Below, piece after piece: positions 49,599 to 57,600 of a DNA stretch of 64,000 nucleotides. A program made the position numbers and the translations under genes. Source of the DNA: Sutterella sp. (GTDB taxonomy: Bacteria > Pseudomonadota > Gammaproteobacteria > Burkholderiales > Burkholderiaceae_F). Under the pieces are notes generated by a model, which was not told the DNA's origin, made no database searches, and worked only from the letters and a program-made list of their open reading frames with translations. Numbering within the stretch: the first letter of the stretch is position 1; each line of letters starts with the position of its first letter. The stretch lies in contig JAHHRG010000002.1 of the NCBI GenBank assembly GCA_020025965.1, positions 1 to 64,000 on the forward strand, given 5' to 3'.

Positions 49599-51878
49599 TT
49601 AGGCCTCTGCGTTGGTGTTGTCGGGTTGCGGTCTGGTAGAAGCTTTGAAAGTAATCTCCACCAAAGCTCCCTCGTAATTTTCTTGATCAACGCCCGAACG
49701 GTTACTTAATGAGATATCGGCGCCGTGTTCGTCCAAAATCTTCTTTACCATGGGCAAACCCAAACCCGTACCTGTAGGTTTGGTTGTTACATAGGGTTCG
49801 AACGCCGATTGCAGGACTTTTTCACTGAATCCCGGACCGTTATCGGCAATGGAGAGTTTAACAGTGTCGAGAGGTTTCGAGCGATTTAGTGTCATTTGAG
49901 GTTCGACAGTCAATACGATGCGGGCTTTTTCTGGCCCGCCGCAGGCTTCGATACTGTTGGAAATCAGATTGTTGAAAACTTGACGTAATTGCACGATATC
50001 TGCCTCTATAAGGGGGAGAGTCGAGCGAATATTGAGTGAGAAATCAATGCCTGCGTTACGGTATAACGCTGAGATTTCATTGAGAAGTACCGTCAAATCC
50101 GTTGGCACTAGAATCGCAGGAGGCAACTTCGCGAATTCTCGGAAATCGTTCACCATTTGCTTTAGTGCATTGACTTGTGTGGTGATTGTCGTGATTGTAC
50201 GATGCAACAGAGCCAGGTCTTTTTCGTCCGTGATTTTCTTCGAGAGTTTCCATTCGAGACGTTCGGCGGAGAGGAGAATTGGCGTGAGCGGATTCTTGAT
50301 CTCGTGAGCGAGTCGACGAGCCACTTCACCCCAGGCGGTTGCACGTTGCGCTTTGATGAGTTGCGTGAGATCGTCGAAAACGAGTACCGAGCCTATTTGA
50401 GCACCGAGCGCCATTGACGTGAGTCGAATATACAACGGTACAGTTCGGTCTTCATGATGCAGTTCGAATTCAAGAGTTTTGATATCTTTTGTGTTGGGTA
50501 TCTGCTGTTGAGCTTTCTCAATGGCGGCGGCAAAGTCTGGATCGCTCTCGAGAAGCGAAGAGCCGACGGCTGTCGTTTTTTCGCCCAAAATGTGGCGAGC
50601 GGCAAGGTTTGCCGTAACGACGGTATTCCACTGGTCAAGCACCAACACTCCAGACGAAATATTTGAAAGGACGCGTTCCAAGAAGGCTTGTGACTGTTCA
50701 GCCTGCTGTCGCTGTTTGTCGAGGCTCAAGCGTGCTTCAGACACTTCCTTCACCATGGTGTTAAAGGAGCGCGTCAGCGTATTGATTTCGTCGTTACCCG
50801 TAAATTCCGTAATGCGAGCAAGATGTCCATCGGTTACCTGTTTCGTCCCTATGGCAAGTTGAAGAACTGGAGCCGTGGTACGGCGAGCAAAAGCCAAGGC
50901 TGCGGCAATACTTGCAAACATCGTCATCAAGAGGGTTAGTGTCAGGATCGTCCAGTAGAGGGTTTGCATGGATTCTCGAGCGTAAGTCGTTTGCTGGTAT
51001 TCACGGTAACCGTCGACGAGCTTCGATGCGTTGACGGCAATGTTTTCTTCGATCGGTTGAACAATCTGCAGGAAGAGTTGCGGCAAGGACTGTGTACTTG
51101 CTAAAAGCGAGGAGCCGACGTGTTCGCGTTCGTAACTCTTGATCATCGGAATAGGCACGATGACGCGAATACGAAGGTCAGTGGAGTGATCTAGCGGCCT
51201 TTCGTGTGTTTCAAAAAGCGTGTCGCCGTCAACGACGCTGTAAAGCCCTGTTGTTCTGGCGGTTTTTAATTGAACGGTTGAAGGTAGATCGGGGAGAAGA
51301 ACGTTGATCTTCGAACCTGCGGCCGCAACTGCTGTTCCCGTACTAGTGAGAACCAATGCTTCGGTTCCTGGGTGATCTTCAAGCTTTTTGAGAAGATCGT
51401 TCATCATCATGGCGGGGGGTGTACTCGAGAGTGAATTCGCGACTTCATTCGCGAATTCCTGAGTGGTCTTTTGTTGGCGAGCAAGAATGCCTTGTGTGAT
51501 GTTTACGCCTGCATCGAGGGCGGACTCAACTTGCCTGCCGAACCAATCGTTCGACGAACGACTGATAAAGGTTGACGAGATGACGAAAAGAATCAACGTT
51601 GGAACCAGAGCGATAAATGCCATTGTAAAGGCGAGTTTCGCTGTTAATCGGGAACCAAAAGTATTCTTAAAGAAGCTTCGTGATAGTTTGATGCACATAC
51701 CGCCGACAATCAACATCATGACTGCTGCGTTGACGGTATTCAGAAGAAGTAGAACCGAGAAGTACTTGTCAAAGAGTTTGGGCGTGGAGATACTCACGGC
51801 CAAACCGACAAAGGAGAGGCATGCGAAAGCAATGCAAATCCCAGCAACGATTCGCAACCAGAGCGAAGCATGTTTCAT
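49599..51878 (-). CDS. NtrY-like sensor histidine kinase
   Basis: A 759-residue membrane kinase with several N-terminal membrane helices (IVAGICIAFACLSFVGLAVS, AVMMLIVGGMCIKL), an extracytoplasmic sensing region, a HAMP domain (about 320-390), a PAS-like region (about 400-490), the HisKA motif LAHEIKNPLTPILLSAERL (about residue 525) and an ATPase domain with FNNLISNSIEA, IADNGPGFS and GTGLGLPMVKKI. The signal is unknown. Linked to trkAH and the regulator downstream. Confidence 0.9.
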   Translation of the reverse strand: MKHASLWLRIVAGICIAFACLSFVGLAVSISTPKLFDKYFSVLLLLNTVNAAVMMLIVGGMCIKLSRSFFKNTFGSRLTAKLAFTMAFIALVPTLILFVISSTFISRSSNDWFGRQVESALDAGVNITQGILARQQKTTQEFANEVANSLSSTPPAMMMNDLLKKLEDHPGTEALVLTSTGTAVAAAGSKINVLLPDLPSTVQLKTARTTGLYSVVDGDTLFETHERPLDHSTDLRIRVIVPIPMIKSYEREHVGSSLLASTQSLPQLFLQIVQPIEENIAVNASKLVDGYREYQQTTYARESMQTLYWTILTLTLLMTMFASIAAALAFARRTTAPVLQLAIGTKQVTDGHLARITEFTGNDEINTLTRSFNTMVKEVSEARLSLDKQRQQAEQSQAFLERVLSNISSGVLVLDQWNTVVTANLAARHILGEKTTAVGSSLLESDPDFAAAIEKAQQQIPNTKDIKTLEFELHHEDRTVPLYIRLTSMALGAQIGSVLVFDDLTQLIKAQRATAWGEVARRLAHEIKNPLTPILLSAERLEWKLSKKITDEKDLALLHRTITTITTQVNALKQMVNDFREFAKLPPAILVPTDLTVLLNEISALYRNAGIDFSLNIRSTLPLIEADIVQLRQVFNNLISNSIEACGGPEKARIVLTVEPQMTLNRSKPLDTVKLSIADNGPGFSEKVLQSAFEPYVTTKPTGTGLGLPMVKKILDEHGADISLSNRSGVDQENYEGALVEITFKASTRPQPDNTNAEA

Positions 51879-51894
51879 ATCAACACCCACGGCT

Positions 51895-52500
51895 TTACTC
51901 GGTGATGGTAACAACGTCCGAAGTGATAGCGACTAGTTCCCAGTCGCTCGAAATGTTCCAGTCGCTACTGCCGGCGTTTACCACCTGCATGGGCTTGGGA
52001 AGTTTCGTGGCATCAAGGTGAAAACGAATTTCCGCCACATAGTCGTCTGTATTGCGAATAACGTCCGAGGGCGCAACTCGCCAGCGACGTATCGATTTAA
52101 TATAGGGCAGGGCCTGTTCAAGCGTATCGAAGCTGTGCGAAAGACCGTTGTAAGACAGACGATAACGACGAGTGAGTGGGTCGAATGCCAGACGAATCAT
52201 GAAACGACTTTCAATCTTCGTTTTATCGAACCAATACCAACGTTCCTTAGACAGTCGGAATTCGTGTACAAAATAAAGTGCAATACCGCGATGTAAGGCT
52301 TCGGAAAGCGCATGCGGCAGATCAAATTCGAACGAAGAAGCAACGAAGAGTCCTGGACGTTCGCCGGGTTCATCTAGACTGAGTTCGGCCTTCATCAACG
52401 TTGCTTCAACGGCGTGAGCATTTTGCGGATAACCACCGCTGAAACCGATCAGGGCGAATGCCCCGATCAGTAATAGCCGACGACGCAAGGGGCAGAACAT
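51895..52500 (-). CDS. DUF4390 family exported protein
   Basis: A 201-residue protein starting at an ATG (52500) with AGAGGAG upstream. The N-terminus is a signal peptide (RRRLLLIGAFALIGFSGGYP...AHA). The mature part resembles DUF4390 proteins that lie between rsmB and ntrY in Burkholderiales (LSEALHRGIALYFVHEF, TRRYRLSYNG, RFHLDATKLPKPMQV). Function is unknown. The longer frame up to 52872 overlaps rsmB and is not conserved. Confidence 0.85.
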   Translation of the reverse strand: MFCPLRRRLLLIGAFALIGFSGGYPQNAHAVEATLMKAELSLDEPGERPGLFVASSFEFDLPHALSEALHRGIALYFVHEFRLSKERWYWFDKTKIESRFMIRLAFDPLTRRYRLSYNGLSHSFDTLEQALPYIKSIRRWRVAPSDVIRNTDDYVAEIRFHLDATKLPKPMQVVNAGSSDWNISSDWELVAITSDVVTITE

Positions 52501-52502
52501 GA

Positions 52503-53831
52503 TTAGCTCCTCTTTTGCATTAGTGCGTAGAAGAAACCGTCGTGAACCGAAGGAATAAGAGAGTGACCGTCCCAAGAGTCCCTTTCTTCTGGAAGAAGCG
52601 TGAGCATCTTCTCTCCGGCCACGGGAATGAGTTCCGCATCGGGCGTTTCTTTGAGAAAGCGTTGGATTTGTTCTGTTCCTTCTTCGGGGAAAATAGAGCA
52701 AGTAGCGTAAAGCATCTGGCCACCCTTTTTGAGGAGAGGCCATAGGGTGGTCAAGAGAAAATGCTGTTCGGATGCAAGATTCTTGATGTCGACGGCACGA
52801 CGTAACCAAGGCGTATCGGGTTGGCGGCGAACCACACCACTTGCTGTACAAGGGGCATCCAGAAGGATGCAATCAAAGGCTCGACCGTCCCACCAACGAG
52901 CGGTACGACCAGCGTCTGCCGTGTGTACGTTGGCTTTGAGGTTGAGACGCGCAAGCGTTTCACGAACCTTTTCTGTTCGGAATTCGTCGATTTCAAGAGC
53001 CGTCATCTCACAATCATAACGTTCTAGAAGGTGAGCGGTTTTTCCGCCGGGAGCGGAGCATGCATCAAGTACGCGGGCACCTCTTGGCACGTTCAAAAGA
53101 TGAGCAGCTAACTGTGTGCCGGCATCCTGAACCGAGACCATACCTCGGGCGAAGCCTGGGATCATGTCAACGGGCATCGGCGATTCGAGCATTATCGCAT
53201 CGAGACCGACTCGACGGGCGGCAATTTTATGATCCGCGAGAATTGTGAGATAGTCTTCAACGCTAATCAAGCGGCGGTTGACTCGCAGTGTCATTGGCGG
53301 ATGACGAGTGCCAAGCTCGAGGATGCGGTCGGCTTCTTCAGGGTAAACAGCACGCATGCGTTCGATCCACCAGGAGGGAGCATTGAAGCGCACTTCGAGA
53401 CGACGCTCAGCCTCGGCCATGAGCGCATCCTTCTCGCGAAGAAACCTACGAAGAACGGCATTTACAAAACCGGAAGCGGCACGTGTTTGTGGCAAAGTCT
53501 TGGCTGCGTTGACAGTTTCGCTTACGATCGTGAAGTCGGCGTAGCGTTGCAAAAAGAGTGCGGCGAGAGAGGCTTCAAGGAGCGATTCGACGGCTGCTGT
53601 CGGACGGTTTTTGCAGAGCTTCGTCAAGATGAAACGCGTTAGGGCAGATTTGCGAACGCTTTCATAGATAATGGCTTGGGCTGTCGGACGGCTCTCGGGA
53701 ATGAGTTGTTGTAAAACTGGTTTAATGACTGAATTGAGTGAGGCACCGCTACGAAGCTGAGTACGTGCAACGGCTGCAACCTGAACGATTTTGGCGAAAG
53801 GCGCTTGCATTTTTTGCTGTTGTTGGGGCAT
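52503..53831 (-). CDS. rsmB: 16S rRNA (cytosine967-C5)-methyltransferase
   Basis: RsmB (Sun) methylates C967 of 16S rRNA. The 442-residue protein has the N-terminal NusB-like domain, then the SAM motif RVLDACSAPGGKTAHLLE, the catalytic DAPCTASGVVRR and the second conserved cysteine in YATCSIFPEEG. Its ATG shares one base with the fmt stop codon (TAATG). Confidence 0.96.
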   Translation of the reverse strand: MPQQQQKMQAPFAKIVQVAAVARTQLRSGASLNSVIKPVLQQLIPESRPTAQAIIYESVRKSALTRFILTKLCKNRPTAAVESLLEASLAALFLQRYADFTIVSETVNAAKTLPQTRAASGFVNAVLRRFLREKDALMAEAERRLEVRFNAPSWWIERMRAVYPEEADRILELGTRHPPMTLRVNRRLISVEDYLTILADHKIAARRVGLDAIMLESPMPVDMIPGFARGMVSVQDAGTQLAAHLLNVPRGARVLDACSAPGGKTAHLLERYDCEMTALEIDEFRTEKVRETLARLNLKANVHTADAGRTARWWDGRAFDCILLDAPCTASGVVRRQPDTPWLRRAVDIKNLASEQHFLLTTLWPLLKKGGQMLYATCSIFPEEGTEQIQRFLKETPDAELIPVAGEKMLTLLPEERDSWDGHSLIPSVHDGFFYALMQKRS

Positions 53832-54787
53832 TACTTAATCTCTTCTCCGACGACAAAGGGCATGCTCTGAAGGAAGGGATGTGCATCCATACGTGGCTTC
53901 CCAGGGCGCTGAAGTTTGGTGACGCGAAGGGCGCCTTCTCCGCAGGCGATCGTCAGACCGTCATGGGCATCGAGAATTTCACCAGGGCGGCCTTCACCTT
54001 CCGTTACATGGGCTTCCCATATCTTCACGGGCACGTCGTTTTTATGGAAAAGCGTGCCAGGGAAGGGCGAGAAGGCTCGAATCTTCTGTTCGATCACGCT
54101 GGCGGGTTGCGTCCAGTCGATGTTGGCTTCGGTCTTCTGGAGTTTTTCGGCATAGGTGACGCCCTCTTCGGGTTGAGCGACCCAGTCGAGTTCATCGGGC
54201 GTCTTTAGTGCTTCAACGAGAAGTTTTGCACCTTCGACGGCTAAGCGGTTCATCAGGACGTCGGCGGTATCGGTCGGGAGAATTGGCATGCGGACTATGC
54301 GGATCATCGGACCTGTATCGAGACCGAGTTCCATTTTCATGAGTGTGACGCCCGTTTCAGCGTCGCCTGCTTCGATACAACGGGCTACAGGGGCTGCACC
54401 GCGCCAGCGTGGCAGAAGACTACCGTGGATGTTAATCGCCTTGATATCTCCTTTTTTACCGATACCCTTAGCGCAGTCGAGGACGGCCTGCGGAAGAATC
54501 AGGCCGTAAGCGGCAACAACTAAAAGGTCGGCTTCGATGGCTTTCAGTTCTTTGTGAATACGGGCGGCTCCTTCGGGATCGCGCTTCAAACTAAGCGTGA
54601 GTGGTGTGATCACAGGAATGTTGTTTTCCTCGGCGAGCACTTTAACGGGCGAAGGTGTTAGTTTCATACCGCGTCCGCTTCGGCGGTCGGGTTGAGAAAG
54701 AACCAAGGCGATATCATGACCGGCGTCAATAAGGTGTTTAAGGGCGACTGCGGCAAAATCCGGAGTGCCGGCAAAAATGATTTTCAT
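53831..54787 (-). CDS. fmt: Methionyl-tRNA formyltransferase
   Basis: Fmt formylates initiator Met-tRNA. The 318-residue protein begins MKIIFAGTPDFAAVALKHL and has the formyl-transfer motif INIHGSLLPRWRGAAPVAR and a C-terminal OB-like domain. In most betaproteobacteria it directly follows def; here a hydrolase gene in the opposite direction separates them. Confidence 0.97.
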   Translation of the reverse strand: MKIIFAGTPDFAAVALKHLIDAGHDIALVLSQPDRRSGRGMKLTPSPVKVLAEENNIPVITPLTLSLKRDPEGAARIHKELKAIEADLLVVAAYGLILPQAVLDCAKGIGKKGDIKAINIHGSLLPRWRGAAPVARCIEAGDAETGVTLMKMELGLDTGPMIRIVRMPILPTDTADVLMNRLAVEGAKLLVEALKTPDELDWVAQPEEGVTYAEKLQKTEANIDWTQPASVIEQKIRAFSPFPGTLFHKNDVPVKIWEAHVTEGEGRPGEILDAHDGLTIACGEGALRVTKLQRPGKPRMDAHPFLQSMPFVVGEEIK

Positions 54788-54981
54788 GATTTTTCGAGGA
54801 AAACGGTTGCTGAAAAGACCGAAAGAAACATTCGGCTATCGTACTAGTGTACGGTACTTCCTGGCTTTATGCCGATGAATTAGCGGCATAGTTCGCAAGA
54901 GCTCGATCATTGTGAGAACGAATCGGGCAGACGTTAAGGTGATAATCTATATCTTGGAACGCTTCCCTACAGGTGGGGGTT

Positions 54982-55893
54982 ATGGACGAAAACAAAAAGT
55001 TTTTGCATTACAACGGGCAACGCATTGCCTATTGCCAGTACGGCAATATGGCGGCTCCGGCTATTGTGCTGTTAATGGGACTTGGTCTTCCAGGTCAGGC
55101 GTGGCCGATGTCTTTGCTCTCCTACCTCCTGCAGGAAGGTTTTCGAATCATCATTCCCGACAATCGAGATTGCGGGGATAGTTTCCGTTTCCCTGCAGAA
55201 AAGGCCATAACAGAAAAAGAGCTCGGGAAGGCCATTATGCGTGCGCTTGCTTGTATGCCAGTTTCTGGAAATTATGCTCTTGAAGATATGGCGCTTGACA
55301 TCGAAAAGCTCCTTAACGAATTACAAATTCGTCGTGCGCACGTAGTCGGAATTTCGATGGGCGGCATGATTGCACAGGTGTTGGCGACTCAGTGCCCCAA
55401 CCGTGTTGCGTCGATTGTCACGATTGCATCGGCAAGTGGGAACCCGAAGACGGGACTCGGCAATCTCAAGGCTATTCAGGCGCTTATTGCTCGTCCAAAA
55501 GAAAGAACGCCAGAAGCAGTTAGAGCCTATTTCGAAAATGTGTTCTACACGCTATCGGGTTCCGACTACAAACCTGAAGTCGAGGAAATGCGCTCTCTCC
55601 TCGAAGCTGTCGATAGAATCCATTACGATGCCGAAGGTGCCTACCGTCAGCTCCTTGCAATTTTAGTGAGCGGAAATCGTGCCAAGCAACTGCGTCGTTT
55701 GCACGTACCTACATTGGTGATCCACGGAACCGACGATCCACTGCTCCCCTTTGAGGCAGGCAAAGAATTGGCGGATATCATTCCAGGAGCCCGATTGGAA
55801 AGTATCAACGGAATGGGGCACCAACTTCCGGAAAAGTTGATGCCCCGTATTGGAAAGCTCATAGCCCGTCATTTTCATGCCAATCCAGCATGA
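54982..55893 (+). CDS. Alpha/beta-fold hydrolase
   Basis: A 303-residue hydrolase without signal peptide. The nucleophile elbow is VVGISMGGMIAQ with Ser125, the acid lies in HGTDDPLLP (Asp251/252), the His in NGMGHQLPE (His280), and the oxyanion region in LLMGLGLPGQAW. The ATG at 54982 has AGGTGG six bases upstream; a GTG three codons earlier is possible. It is inserted in reverse orientation between def and fmt. Substrate unknown. The 194-base gap to fmt holds a 7-base-pair hairpin (54868-54890). Confidence 0.87.
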   Translation: MDENKKFLHYNGQRIAYCQYGNMAAPAIVLLMGLGLPGQAWPMSLLSYLLQEGFRIIIPDNRDCGDSFRFPAEKAITEKELGKAIMRALACMPVSGNYALEDMALDIEKLLNELQIRRAHVVGISMGGMIAQVLATQCPNRVASIVTIASASGNPKTGLGNLKAIQALIARPKERTPEAVRAYFENVFYTLSGSDYKPEVEEMRSLLEAVDRIHYDAEGAYRQLLAILVSGNRAKQLRRLHVPTLVIHGTDDPLLPFEAGKELADIIPGARLESINGMGHQLPEKLMPRIGKLIARHFHANPA

Positions 55894-55904
55894 TTGGGTA
55901 AATC

Positions 55905-56420
55905 TTAGTGCTTCTTCTTGTCGTTGTGGCGAAGCTTGCAGAGCTTCTGACGAGCACGTTCTTTCTTGAATCGGCTCAGATGGTCAATAAAGACGGTGCC
56001 GTCAAGATGATCGATTTCATGTTGTGAGCAAACGGCCAGAATGCCCGTGGCGGAATATTCGAAGAAATTTCCGTTCAAATCTTGTGCGCGAACCGTCACA
56101 CCGTCGGGACGCTTGACGTGTTCGTAGAGGCCCTTCAGAGAGAGGCAACCTTCTTCGAAGTCCATCAACTGGTCGGTGTGAGAAAGAATTTCGGGATTTA
56201 CGAGAACACGCAAATCCGACTGGTCTTCACTGACATCGATAATGACGATGCGCTTTAGGACGCCGACCTGGTTTGCGGCCAAGCCAACGCCGGGGGCAGC
56301 GTACATGGTCTCAGCCATGTCGGCGGCCAATTGACGGAGTTCGTCGTTGAATTCGGTAACCGGTTCGGCCTTGGAGGTCAGGGCAGGATCGGGGTATTGA
56401 AGAATGGGTAGCAGTGCCAC
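55905..56420 (-). CDS. def: Peptide deformylase
   Basis: Def removes the formyl group from nascent proteins. The 171-residue protein has motif 1 GVGLAANQVG, motif 2 EEGCLSLKG with metal ligand Cys92, and motif 3 QHEIDHLDG with His134, Glu135 and His138. The start is GTG at 56420 with GAGG about nine bases upstream. It is convergent with the hydrolase gene and divergent from dprA. Confidence 0.97.
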   Translation of the reverse strand: MALLPILQYPDPALTSKAEPVTEFNDELRQLAADMAETMYAAPGVGLAANQVGVLKRIVIIDVSEDQSDLRVLVNPEILSHTDQLMDFEEGCLSLKGLYEHVKRPDGVTVRAQDLNGNFFEYSATGILAVCSQHEIDHLDGTVFIDHLSRFKKERARQKLCKLRHNDKKKH

Positions 56421-56555
56421 GGTTTTTTACCTCAAAGGTAAACTAGATTCAAAACAAGTCCTATGAAGAAGGACTTATTGTAATACACGGATGCGCAAGG
56501 TCTTCTTAACGGAAAAAATTATCTTCGGCGCACCAAACGAAAAGGAAATGCTGTT

Positions 56556-57446
56556 ATGAGGTTTACTTCAGAAGATGCGGCATGGCTGAAGCTGTCGCTG
56601 ATTCCGAATGTCAAAACCGAAGACGTTTTTCGGATTGCCGAGTTCGGTGGGCCGGAGGCGCTTTTTGATGCCTCCTACGGTACGCTCGTCAAAATGGTGG
56701 GCGAGGTTATGGCTCGCAATATTCGTTCAGAAACCGTAACTGAAGCATACGAAAGAGCATGCGCTTGGCTCGAGGCAACCGATAAAGCCTTCTTTGTGAA
56801 GCTCACCGATAGCGACTATCCGTCTTTGATGATCACAGCTGGCGTTGCCCCTCTTGTAATCTACGGTCGAGGGAACCGTTCGCTTTTGGTCGCTGACCGT
56901 CCTCATCTCACCATCGTCGGAAGCGGTCGCCCTGATAAGGAAGGTGAATACAACGCTCGTGACTTCGGTGCGGCCTTCGGTCGATCAGATCTCGCTTTTT
57001 CCGTCGGTCTCTATCCAGGTGTAGAAACGCTCTTTTTGGATGCGGCCGTTAACGAAGGACACGCGCGAGCGATCGTTTGGTCCTCTACTGGGCCCGATCG
57101 AATCTGGCCGCGTGAGAATGCCGATTTGCTTCGTTCGACTCTCGAGGCGGAAGGACTTCTTCTTTCGAGCTACGCACCCGGTACAGGGATTTCCGAAGAT
57201 GCGAAAGCGTTTCAGCCAACCTGTCGTCTAGCGGCCGCCTCGGGGCTTCTTGTTATTCGCGCGACTCGCCACAGCGAATGTCTCCAACTGGCTCGTCTCG
57301 CCGGAGATTGGGGCCGAGAGTTATTTGCCGTGCCAGGGTCGATTCATGATCCGCAGAGTAAAGGTTGCCACCTTCTTCTCAAGCAGGGAGCTCATTTAAC
57401 GGAGTCTATTGAGGACGTGAAAGAGGGTTTTTTCGGGCGACATTGA
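56556..57446 (+). CDS. dprA: DprA-like DNA-processing protein (divergent)
   Basis: DprA loads RecA on incoming single-stranded DNA in natural transformation. The 296-residue protein has the Rossmann-like DprA core: LTIVGSGRPDKEGEYNARDF, a degenerate SVGLYPGVETLFLDAA where SGLAxGID is expected, RIWPRENADLL, and a well-kept C-terminal part (GRELFAVPGSIHDPQSKGCH, LLKQGAHL). The usual FPxRNR motif reads AFQPTCRLAAASG. Divergence from def is the standard location. It may be functional or specialised. Confidence 0.82.
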   Translation: MRFTSEDAAWLKLSLIPNVKTEDVFRIAEFGGPEALFDASYGTLVKMVGEVMARNIRSETVTEAYERACAWLEATDKAFFVKLTDSDYPSLMITAGVAPLVIYGRGNRSLLVADRPHLTIVGSGRPDKEGEYNARDFGAAFGRSDLAFSVGLYPGVETLFLDAAVNEGHARAIVWSSTGPDRIWPRENADLLRSTLEAEGLLLSSYAPGTGISEDAKAFQPTCRLAAASGLLVIRATRHSECLQLARLAGDWGRELFAVPGSIHDPQSKGCHLLLKQGAHLTESIEDVKEGFFGRH

Positions 57447-57509
57447 GAAAATTTCGGTATATAACTGCACTAATTTGATACTCTATAAAAAAGGCCGCTC
57501 GAATCATAA

Positions 57510-57533
57510 GGTCTCCGAGGGAGACTGTTTTTT
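57510..57533 (+). terminator. Short terminator after dprA
   Basis: GTCTCC and GGAGAC form a 6-base-pair stem around GAG, followed by TGTTTTTTC. It lies about 65 bases after the dprA stop and 70 bases before topB, so topB probably has its own promoter. Confidence 0.6.
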
Positions 57534-57600
57534 CAAAGAACGGCCGACGTTATCCTTTATTTCGGACCGATTTCATGATCGGTTCCATTCAGAACAAGCC

